Program-made: the position numbers and the translations under genes
Source of the DNA: Methylophilus aquaticus
GTDB lineage: Bacteria; Pseudomonadota; Gammaproteobacteria; Burkholderiales; Methylophilaceae
Direction: 5' to 3'
Assembly (NCBI RefSeq): GCF_030769565.1
Contig: NZ_JAVCAP010000022.1
Location: forward strand, 62,001-126,000
DNA: 64,000 bases
The notes under the pieces: model-generated
The model's database searches: none
Told to the model about the DNA's origin: nothing
Seen by the model: only the letters and a program-made list of their open reading frames with translations
In this document: piece by piece, positions 30,055 through 38,100 of the stretch
Layout: each line of letters starts with the position of its first letter
Numbering within the stretch: position 1 is the stretch's first letter

Positions 30055-30109
30055 CTCTAACCCATTCCAGCGGATCGCCTTCGGTGTCCGCTGAACTCAA
30101 ACGTTGACG
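30055..30109 (+). repeat. attC recombination site (59-base-element type)
   Basis: A 55-base imperfect palindrome with the attC order: left outer box CTCTAAC (30055-30061), left inner box CAGCGGA (30068-30074), a small loop stem CGCC/GGTG, right inner box TCCGCTG (30087-30093), then AACTCAAAC and the outer core GTTGACG (30103-30109). The arm spacing and the AACTCAAACGTT string are as in classical cassette-associated sites. The outer core departs from GTTRRRY at two positions, and the left box starts with C rather than a purine. Confidence 0.75.
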
Positions 30110-30529
30110 CTGTAGAATAAGTGTTTTAGAAAAATCAAGGCATACCATGACAATAAATAGACCTTCACAATCGCCCCAAAAGCATCTAACTCAATACAGT
30201 CTATGGTTAAAGCACTCCTCAAAATACAATCACTCAACCCCTCAACAGCTTTTTCTACAGCTTCGTTAGCCCACAGACAATGACTACTCGTCTGGATTAG
30301 TACCTGTTTCAAGCATTCGGGCAACCCAAAAAACAATGTAGAGTCTTAATGCTAAAGATGCCGCAGTTGCAAAAAAGACTAAAAAAACTCCTTAGACCCT
30401 CATAAAGCCAAATATTTTTGGCACCTTTTTTCATCCTCATGGCATTATCTAATTGAAGTAAATTAAGCCAGAATCGATTAATGGTTTTGCCGATTAAATT
30501 ACGCCCTCTATTTTCAATCTAGGTATATG

Positions 30530-30602
30530 GTTTAATTGATATTATGAAAAATTATACGCTCGTTTACACGCCGTCATTGGGACGGCTACTTAATAGTTAG
30601 GC
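30530..30602 (+). repeat. Probable degenerate attC and cassette junction (core GTTAGGC)
   Basis: A perfect consensus core GTTAGGC at 30596-30602 directly precedes the leader of the 30619 gene. An inverted repeat GCCGTC/GACGGC (30570-30585) supplies an inner stem, and GTTTAAT (30530-30536) is a possible left outer box. The arms do not match each other well, so the left limit is uncertain. Confidence 0.5.
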
Positions 30603-30618
30603 CCCACAGGAGAGTGCA

Positions 30619-31332
30619 GTGACAGATCTAGTCGCGAATGTCGCCGTCATTGGCCGATTTCAGCTTATGCCGGGAATACTTCCCGTTCGACTTGAAGCGC
30701 CCAACGTCGAGTGTCTTGTTGCTCACGCATTTCCAAGCCACATCGAAGACCCGACGCGCGGCATCAAGATCGATACGAGCGACTGCACCGTCTTCACTGT
30801 GACACACCGCGATAGGGGCGATCTGGACCTCGCCAAGATCGAGAACGTCAAGCTTTTGTTTGAGCAGAGCCTTTCCGCTATAAGCGAAGTATCTATTTGG
30901 ACAAAGGCGGGAGACGTCGTTGGGGAAATGTCTTCCTTCATTCGCCAGATTGGAACGACGGACGTAAAGGCATTCTTTGCACAGGGGGCGAACGAGACTT
31001 TGATTGGTTGGGTAAGTCCTGCATTTACATTCGACCGCAAGGCAGCAGCGATGATCGCCGGCTTCTTGTCAAACATGATCGTCTCAAACGGACCTGCGGC
31101 AAATCCAATACCCCCGATAACAAGGCGAGTGATGAGTTCGCTTGACCTTATCAACCTTGGATTCCATACAGAGTCCTTCGTTAATCTGTTCTCACTGGTT
31201 GATGATCTCACCCAAGAAGTGATCAAGGCAGGCATGACGAAGCGTGGCCTGAGTGATGATGATCAAAAGGGCCTTCTTCGGGCGATCAAGGAGGAACGCC
31301 TTAAGGTCTCTCAAGAAACACCTTCTAAATGA
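30619..31332 (+). CDS. Integron cassette protein of unknown function
   Basis: 237-aa protein with a GTG start (AGGAGAG seven bases upstream) that begins 17 bases after a GTTAGGC cassette core, as cassette genes usually do. I recognise no domain. The sequence looks soluble and mixed alpha/beta, without signal peptide or membrane helix; the first half contains an ECLVAHAF...TVFTVTHRDRGDLDL stretch and the C-terminus is charged and helical (RAIKEERLKVSQE). Its codons end in G or C more often than those of the AT-rich flanks, which suggests recent transfer. The downstream attC expected after the stop is missing; an IS110-family element begins within a few bases of it. Confidence 0.75.
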   Translation: MTDLVANVAVIGRFQLMPGILPVRLEAPNVECLVAHAFPSHIEDPTRGIKIDTSDCTVFTVTHRDRGDLDLAKIENVKLLFEQSLSAISEVSIWTKAGDVVGEMSSFIRQIGTTDVKAFFAQGANETLIGWVSPAFTFDRKAAAMIAGFLSNMIVSNGPAANPIPPITRRVMSSLDLINLGFHTESFVNLFSLVDDLTQEVIKAGMTKRGLSDDDQKGLLRAIKEERLKVSQETPSK

Positions 31333-31339
31333 TTGATTT

Positions 31340-33010
31340 TAAATAAGGTATTTAAGCCATATTTTCGCTTTCGACGAGTTTCATGCCCATTTTTTCGGCC
31401 CGCTGAGCCAATTGCCGCAATACCCTTTCTCTGTAGCGCTCCTCAAAATAGTCTTGGCCTTGATCGGTATACTCCTCGCCTTTGGTGAGCATGGTGTATA
31501 TCAGCCGTGCCAGTTTGTGTGCGGCGGCGGTCACGGCTTTGGGTTTGTCCATATGTGCGCACATTCGGCGAAAGTATGCGCCTAGCGCTGATTGGCTGCT
31601 ACGTAGTGCAGCAGCGGCTAATTTCAATGCCTGTGCAGCGCGGTTGGCGACACGTTTGGTTTTACCGCTCAGCACTTTGCCTCCAGTAATGCGGGTGCCA
31701 GGACACAGCCCCAGCCAACTGGCAAAATGTTTGGCTGAGGCAAAGCGTGACATGTCTGCGCCAGTTTCACTGATGACTGCCAGCGCAGTGGTCACATCAA
31801 TGCCGTCTATACGAGTGAGGTCTACACCACACAGCTGGTACAACTGTGTGCGCAGATCAAACTTTGGCGCATTGCGGGCACGTCCACGCTTTTTACCTTT
31901 TGCGGGTACGCCATCATAGGCCTGCAAACTCCGGAGCTTGGCTTCAATCTCCTGGTCGCATTCAGCCAACTGTGTCACGATAAAATCGAACATCGCCAGC
32001 GCTTGCTTGAGTGCAAACAGATGCTCTTCTCGCCAGTGCCCTTGCAGGCTTTTGGCAATCTCGTCGTGGCTGGCGCGGATGCGCACGTTTTTGAGTGCAG
32101 CCAGCACTTGTCCATCACGTTCACCAGCAATGATGGCACGTAGTATCTTCTGCCCAGATTCTCCTGCGATATCCGAGATGACATTGGTCAGTTGAATGTT
32201 CATCTGTGTGAGCGCTTTTTGCATATGCTGCACTTGCCTGCCTTAGTCTTTTAAGAGCATACCGCGTTGCCGCCACAGCGAACGCAGGGCACATACCCCC
32301 TCTGACGGGCGAAACGCACCTTGCAACAAACCGTAGGACATGAGTTGTTGCAACCACTGGCAATCCAGCACATCGGATTTACGTCCTGAGACATTCTTGA
32401 CATGACGGGCATTGACCAGCAACACCTTGAAACCGCGCGCCTCCAACAACTCAAACACAGGAATCCAGTACACCCCTGTGGACTCCATCGCAACTGTATC
32501 AACACCACAAGTTTTAAGCCAATCCGCCAAGGCGTGGAGGTCAGCCGTAAAACTCTTAAATTCCCGTACTGGCTCGTCATCTCGGTCAGGAGGAACGGCC
32601 ACATAATGTGAGGCGCTCCCAATATCGATACCCGCAGCGTTGGGATGCGTGATGGTTATCGGGCCAGACTTGCCGGGCTTGAGTCGGTTATTGCGATTGC
32701 ATTGTGTCATGATTTGCTCCATCATTCGTGATTGAATGTGGCGCTGCATCGGGAACGTCGTCAAGCTCACTCTCTCAAACGGGATACCTGCTTGCGGAAA
32801 ACCTCGCAACACGGGTTCACCAATATCGATGACGTCTCCCTGACCATGCTAACCCGCGGGCAGAATGCACCATTGCTTTATCGGTCTTCCGCAACGCCAC
32901 ATTCTACTTTGCCACTTCGGGAGCTACTTGTGTTTCTTCGGCGCGATTTGCGGCATGGAGCCGATTACTTCGCTAACCCATCTCTAGGGACTTCCCCTTC
33001 CTGTCAAGTA
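31340..33010 (-). mobile_element. IS110-family insertion sequence (approximate limits)
   Basis: A single leftward IS110-type transposase frame, broken by one stop, plus about 300 bases of non-coding DNA upstream of it. IS110 elements lack classical terminal inverted repeats and target duplications, so the ends are estimates: the left end is bounded by the cassette gene stop at 31332 and the right end by a separate open frame reaching 33054. TGATTTTA (31334-31341) and TAAAATCA (33029-33036) form an outer inverted pair, but in AT-rich DNA this could be chance. Confidence 0.7.
31352..32710 (-). pseudogene. IS110-family transposase, interrupted by an in-frame TAA
   Basis: The N-terminal part (from an ATG at 32710 with GGAG upstream) has the DEDD RuvC-like domain: AAGIDIGSASHYVAV (first Asp), VAMESTGVYWIPVFE (Glu) and GRKSDVLDCQWLQ (Asp pair). 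The C-terminal part is the transposase_20 domain, including the serine region YFRRMCAHMDKPKAVTAAAHKLARLIYTML. Both parts are in the same frame and are separated only by a TAA at 32243-32245, between ...MLLKD and GRQVQHMQKALTQ. A single C-to-T change (CAA to TAA) would explain it. Restart at the ATG at 32233 would give a 293-aa fragment without the nuclease domain, so the element is probably not autonomous. Confidence 0.88.
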
Positions 33011-33053
33011 AAATCCACCCAATCATCCTAAAATCAGGGTGATTTTGCATTTT
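32711..33053 (-). other. Non-coding upstream region of the IS110 element, possible bridge RNA locus
   Basis: About 340 bases without a credible gene, upstream of the transposase. IS110-group elements encode a structured bridge RNA in this position. Structure is present: GAATGTGGCGCTGC (32734-32747) pairs with GCAACGCCACATTC (32891-32904) with one mismatch. GCTAACCC occurs twice (32848-32855, 32972-32979), and a short hairpin AAAATCA-GGG-TGATTTT lies at 33030-33046. Assignment as bridge RNA is inference from position and family. Confidence 0.35.
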
Positions 33054-33251
33054 TTACATCCTTGGTTTGTAAATCACCTCAACCTGTGACTGACAATCTT
33101 CAATAGCCCATAAAGGGTTAAAGTGCATCTCTCTAGTCGGCTTTTGTTGCGGATCATTTGTTACTTCGCGGGCCAAGATGATTCGCGCGCAAAGCCCCCA
33201 TTTCTTAATCTGCCTGACAAGCACGCGTAGAATGATCTCCCGATTGAGCCA
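33054..33251 (-). pseudogene. Possible gene remnant (65 codons, unknown)
   Basis: A leftward open frame with protein-like composition (WGLCARIILAREV, EMHFNPLWAIEDCQSQVEVI) ends at a TAA at 33054-33056. It has no start: it begins after a TAG at 33252-33254, with no credible upstream continuation. It may be the 3' end of a gene cut by integron or IS activity. I recognise no family. Confidence 0.3.
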
Positions 33252-33324
33252 CTACCATGCTGGACCTGTGCAAGCTTAGCCTTTACCATGAGGTTTATCT
33301 AATGCCAAATGAGTGAGGTTTTAA

Positions 33325-33657
33325 GTGGCTATTCAGTTTTTACCTATCCTTAAAGCGGTGGCGCCTTATATTGCGCAGGTGGCTACGGCGGCTATTCCGG
33401 CGTTTACTTCCAAACCTGAGGCTGCCAAGGTGGACCCGTTATTGACGCGGCAGATTGAGGAGTTACAGGCAGCGACGATCCAGAATGCTGAGTCACTCCA
33501 CTTGCTGGCAGAAAAAATGCAGCTGGCGATTCAGGCGTTGGAGGAGGCCGGGCAGGAAGCCAAAAAGCAGGTGGCAGCATACAAAACGATGTTGTTTGCT
33601 TCGCTTGGTCTGGCGATGGTCACGGCCATTGCTTGCGTTTACCTTTTGTTGCGTTAA
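33325..33657 (+). CDS. Small membrane-anchored protein of unknown function
   Basis: 110-aa protein with a GTG start preceded by GAGG. It has a hydrophobic N-terminus (FLPILKAVAPYIAQVATAAIPAF), a middle helix of about 45 residues rich in Ala, Glu, Gln and Leu that looks like a coiled coil (RQIEELQAATIQNAESLHLL), and a C-terminal membrane segment (LFASLGLAMVTAIACVYLLL). I recognise no family. It lies just beyond the integron/IS region and may be its first resident neighbour. Confidence 0.6.
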   Translation: MAIQFLPILKAVAPYIAQVATAAIPAFTSKPEAAKVDPLLTRQIEELQAATIQNAESLHLLAEKMQLAIQALEEAGQEAKKQVAAYKTMLFASLGLAMVTAIACVYLLLR

Positions 33658-33756
33658 GTGCATCCATATGCATTTTGGGCCGTGTTTATCATCTCTAAAG
33701 AGTGTTGAAACTGTCATCTAGCCATTCAGGACGTGCCATTGAAGGAGCTATTCATC

Positions 33757-34125
33757 ATGTCAAATTTACAGGTCACTGAAATCAAGGCCTTTGTACCTGC
33801 CAAAAACTTTGCGCTTTCCAAGCAGTTTTATCAAGAGCTGGGCTTTACCATGGCTTCTGAAGGGGGCGGGGTGGCTTATTTTCATTTTGAGCATGTGAGT
33901 TTTTTGTTGCAGGATTTTTGTGCGGATCATCTGGCTGAAAACTTTATGATGCATTTGCTGGTACATGATGTGGATGCCTGGTGGAGCAAGGTGCAGGAAA
34001 GTGGTGTGATCGGCCGATACGACCTGAAGATTTGGCCCATTACGCTGCAGCCTTGGGGCATGCGCGACTTTTGTATCACTGATCCTTCGGGTGTGCTTTG
34101 GCGGATTGGTCAGAACGTGGATTAA
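33757..34125 (+). CDS. VOC (glyoxalase/bleomycin resistance) family protein
   Basis: 122-aa single-domain protein with paired beta-alpha-beta-beta-beta units: KAFVPAKNFALSKQFYQELGFTM at the start and FCITDPSGVLWRIGQN at the end, as in the glyoxalase/dioxygenase superfamily. Reaction unknown. The ATG at 33757 has GGAG upstream and is preferred over a start eight codons earlier. VOC proteins are frequent integron cassette products, but no attC site flanks this gene. Confidence 0.8.
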   Translation: MSNLQVTEIKAFVPAKNFALSKQFYQELGFTMASEGGGVAYFHFEHVSFLLQDFCADHLAENFMMHLLVHDVDAWWSKVQESGVIGRYDLKIWPITLQPWGMRDFCITDPSGVLWRIGQNVD

Positions 34126-34406
34126 CGGCAAGGGTGTTATATGTGCACCTGGCTTGTCCGCAAATAAAAAATCTAACTGTTTGTTGATGTGTGCGCTGAT
34201 GTGCGTATTGCTCTCGCGAGTATTTCGCTCTCTGTTTTAATTTCATTCGCAGTCATTTGTTGTTTATCACGCGCAAAACTGCTGGCTGATGTGCGGTTTT
34301 TGTGTATTTAATGTTAAAATTTGAAAACTTATGGTAAGTCACCTCATTTTTTAATAAATAGCCTTAATAATGTTCTCCAACATACTGATATAAATAATTA
34401 TTTTTT

Positions 34407-34967
34407 ATGAAATATTACTGTTGGCGTTTGTTTCTGTACCTGTTTTTTTCAGTATTTTTCTGGCCTTTGTCCGGTTTGGCTGATCAATTAAAGTCTGAAG
34501 CTTTATCGTCGGCTAGTATTTTGGTGCCGATAAAGTCATCCGCTGGGAACGTGATGAGTAAACAGCAGATTTTCAGTTGCCTTGGGTTGCAGGCAAATAC
34601 AGAATCACATAAAAAAGTGTTGATGGTTTCTGGGCAGCAGATTAGTCATTTGGAAGGCTTGCTGACAAGTCACGAGCAAAGTCTGCAGCAACAAAATAAT
34701 CAGTTGGATCAACTGGAGGTGCGGGCGTCATCCTCAGCCACCGCCATGAGTCGCTTTCGTACCGTTGCCACGGCCTATAATCATCAGCTTGAGGTGTTTA
34801 ATAGCTTGCAGCATGACTATCAGCAATTACTGCAGGCACATAACCAGCAAACTTCAGCTTACAATCATTTGATTGAACAATATCAAGTCGCGTGTGGCAG
34901 CAAGCTGTATCTGGAAGAAGATTTGAAACAGGTGCAGATGGAAATCACCAAACTTTCATCCAAATAA
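34407..34967 (+). CDS. Secreted coiled-coil protein of unknown function
   Basis: 186-aa protein with a signal peptide (FLYLFFSVFFWPLSGLADQ, likely cut after Ala-Asp or nearby) and a mature part that is largely a glutamine-rich coiled coil (EGLLTSHEQSLQQQNNQLDQ). Two cysteines (CLGLQA and VACGSK) could form a disulphide in the periplasm. No family is recognised. It stands alone in AT-rich DNA. Confidence 0.6.
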   Translation: MKYYCWRLFLYLFFSVFFWPLSGLADQLKSEALSSASILVPIKSSAGNVMSKQQIFSCLGLQANTESHKKVLMVSGQQISHLEGLLTSHEQSLQQQNNQLDQLEVRASSSATAMSRFRTVATAYNHQLEVFNSLQHDYQQLLQAHNQQTSAYNHLIEQYQVACGSKLYLEEDLKQVQMEITKLSSK

Positions 34968-35127
34968 GCAGTGAATGATGCATTTGCAAGGTTGAGTGCG
35001 CCTTTTATTTCCATCTTGGGCGCGGTCCTGAAAAGCCATCACAAGCGCATGCATTTGGCGTTTATGCACGGGGTATGCCAGCCATTGCTTCTAACACCCT
35101 GCTTGCAAATTTTGCTAAGCTGTTCGC

Positions 35128-38100
35128 ATGCAAAATCAATTCAAAAAAATCTTTTCTGAGCTGTCTCACCGGTTATCTGTTCGCATTATTGGCGGGCTGC
35201 TGGTTTTTTATTTCCTGTTTGCTTATTTTGCGGTCAATCCGCTGGCACAGCGCGTGTTGCCATGGGTGGGCGAGAAGCAGCTTGCCAGCCGACTCAGTGT
35301 GGGCAAGGTCAGTTTTGATCCGTTACGCCTCAAAACAACCATAGACGATCTTCAACTCACGCAGACTAACGGTGCGCCATTGGCGGCATTTGACCAACTG
35401 ATGGTGGATGTTGAAGTCAGTGGCTTGTTGCAATGGGCATGGAAGTTTAAGGAGATCAGCATTCACGGGCCGCGTGTGCAGCTTGAAATTGCACAAAACG
35501 GCACGTTCAACTGGGCCACTTTGCTGGCCAAGCTCAATGAGGATAAAACACCGCCCAGCGAGTCACTGCCACGGCTGATATTGCAGCACATTGTGATCCA
35601 CAATGGTCAGGTCAGTTATCTCGATACGCACCGGGCCACCCCATTTAAAACCGGCTTGTCGCCGATTGACCTGACACTGGACGGGTTTTCAACTCTGCCT
35701 GAAGATCGCGGCGATTATTTGCTGGCTGCCCGGCTGCCAAACCAGGGTGGAGTGTTGAAGTGGAAGGGCGATATGGGGGTGAACCCGCTGGCCTCCAAAG
35801 GCGCATTTGCAGTAGAAGGCCTCAATCTCGCCAGGTTTAAACCATTGCTGGCAAGTCTGACCCCTGATTTCAAGCTTGAACAGGGAAGTTTGCAACTGGG
35901 CTTTGAGTACGATTTTGCGCTGGTGGACGAGCAACCTGAAGTGGCGGTGCGTGGGTTGCTGATGCAGGTCAGCCAACTGGCTGCCAGCCTGCAATCAGAG
36001 AGAAAACTGGCGTTGTCACAGTTTTCTCTGAGCGCACCAACCATTAACTTCTCCGCGCAACAGCAGCCGCCACTGCGATTGCAGCAACTGGGTTTGAATC
36101 TGGAGGGTCTGGCCTTGCAGCAAGGCAAAGATACCCATGCTTCATTAAAACATGCCGCATTGAAGTTGCCACAACTGGATATCCGTCTCAACGGTGCGAC
36201 ACAAGCGGTGTTTGCCGGATTATCCCTGGACATGCAGGCATTGGCATTGGCAAAGGGCAATGAGACCTTGCTGCAGGTGCCTGCGTTGGCCGTACGCGGG
36301 CTCGATTTTGATTTGGCCGAGCGCAGCATTCATGTCGCGCAAGTGGCGCTGCCGGATGGGGAAGTGCATGCCACGCTCGATAAGGCAGGTGTGATGAACT
36401 GGCAACAGGCGTTTGCCGTGGAAGCGCCGGCAGCCAGCGAGACCACGGTCGTTGCGGCTGCACCTGTGTCTGATGTGATCACCGAGGATAAACCGTTTCA
36501 ACTCGCTATTGCCGATGTGCAATTAAAGCATTGGCGTCTGGGGTTTGAGCATCAGCAATTGTTGCATCCATTGCGTGTCAGTGTTGCCGACTTCAATCTG
36601 GGTTTTGCCGTTGCAGGACCGGCAAATGCATTGGCCATTACGCACGTGCAAGCCAGTATGCATACACTGGCGGCGCACTCCAGTGCGTTCAAATCACCGG
36701 TGGTGAGCCTGACCAAACTTAACCTGAATGAGGCAGCGCTGCATCTGGCCGAGCACAAGGTGCAGGTGCAGGGCCTGCAGTTATCCGGCTTGAAAACCGG
36801 GGTAGTACAGGCCGCGGCCGGGCAGCCGCTGAACTGGCAGACGATTTTGGCGCCATTGCCGGTGACGGCACAACCGGATAGCCAGGCAAGCTTGCGCGCG
36901 AGGGTGTCGTCACCATCGCATCCACAAGCCGCTGCTGGCAGTCAGGCTAGTCCCTGGTCTGTCAGCCTGAAAAAACTTGCGTTGGACAATGCCAGCGTGC
37001 ATGTCGAGGATGGCAGTCTGGCCACCCCCGTGGTGCTGGATATTGAAAAAGCCTTGTTTGAAGTGCGCGATGCTTCGCTGGACTTACGCAAGCCGCTGCC
37101 GGTCAATCTGGCGTTTCAGGTCAGACAGGGCGGCCAATTCCGGTTGCACGGCAAGCTCATACCGCAGCCGTTAAAGCTGGATGCCAACCTGCAATTACAG
37201 CAGTTATCCCTGTTGCCTTTTTCAGGCTATGTCAATCGGTTTGCCTTGTTGAAACTGCATAGTGGGGCGCTGGATGTGGGCGGACAACTGGCGGTGCAAC
37301 AGCAAAAAACGCTGACGGGCAGTTTTAAAGGGGGCTTTAATATTCATCAGCTGGGCGTGGTGGAAGAAGCAGGCGCAGTGCCATTTTTAAGCTGGGAGCG
37401 GGTAGGCAGTGATAGCCTTGCACTGACGCTGGCACCCAATCAGTTGCATATGACTACGCTGGAAATCGTCAAGCCGACGGGCAAGCTGATTATTCATGAA
37501 GACAAAACCATGAATGTCACCCGCATCATGCGGCAGCCTGCTACTGTCAACGCTGCACCCATCACTTCTGCACCAAACACTGCTACAACAGTGACGACAT
37601 CAGGCGCACGCGCTGCAGTCATGCCTTCTGCCCCTGAGAGCAAAGCGGCTAACAGTGACGGCTTTCCGGTGAACATTGAAACGGTGCGCATCGACCGCGC
37701 CGAACTCGATTTCGCCGATTTGTCGCTGACCCCACAATTTGGTACGCATATCAATACCTTGAGTGGTGTGATCAATGGGGTATCCACGCAGCCAATCTCG
37801 GTGGCGCAGGTCGAGTTGGACGGCAAGGTCGACGCGTACGGCTCAGCCACCATACGCGGGGCATTGCAGCCATTTAATGTGACACAGTTTACGGATTTGA
37901 AGCTCGCGTTTAAAAACCTGGAAATGAACCGGCTCACCCCTTACTCAGGCAAGTTTGCAGGTAGACGCATTGATTCCGGGCGCTTGTCTGTCGCGCTGCA
38001 ATATAAAATCAAACAACGCCAGCTGGCAGGTGAAAACAAGTTTGTGATTCAGAAGCTCAAGCTGGGGGAACGTGTGGACAGCAAAGAGGCAGCAAATCTG

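Larger units (their letters stand above)
29726..30618. other. Integron attI and short-cassette region, no recognisable protein gene
   Basis: Roughly 890 bases between intI and the first clear cassette gene. The first 130 bases are very AT-rich and should hold the intI promoter and perhaps the cassette promoter. Recombination core sites at 29856, 30103 and 30596 divide the rest into two units of about 247 and 493 bases. Only short frames occur: a 40-codon rightward frame (30147-30269) and a 79-codon leftward frame (30097-30336, ending inside the attC). Neither has a recognisable relative or good ribosome site, so I do not call them. Confidence 0.5.

Noticed and set aside
30147-30269. Rightward 40-codon frame ending in CGTTAG
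   Set aside because: The CGTTAG ending recalls an attC core (GTTAGCC), but no hairpin arms surround it and the peptide looks random.
30097-30336. Leftward 79-codon frame in the integron
   Set aside because: It ends inside the attC, runs against the cassette direction and has no family or ribosome site. Length is within what chance gives in AT-rich DNA.
32243-32812. Two separate IS110 transposase genes
   Set aside because: Both pieces are in the same frame and form one protein when the TAA is read through, so I list one interrupted pseudogene.
29726-33324. CRISPR array
   Set aside because: No regular repeats with spacers exist here or elsewhere in the window; repeats seen are single pairs.
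33757-34125. VOC gene as an integron cassette
   Set aside because: VOC genes are common in cassettes, but no GTTRRRY core with arms was found on either side.
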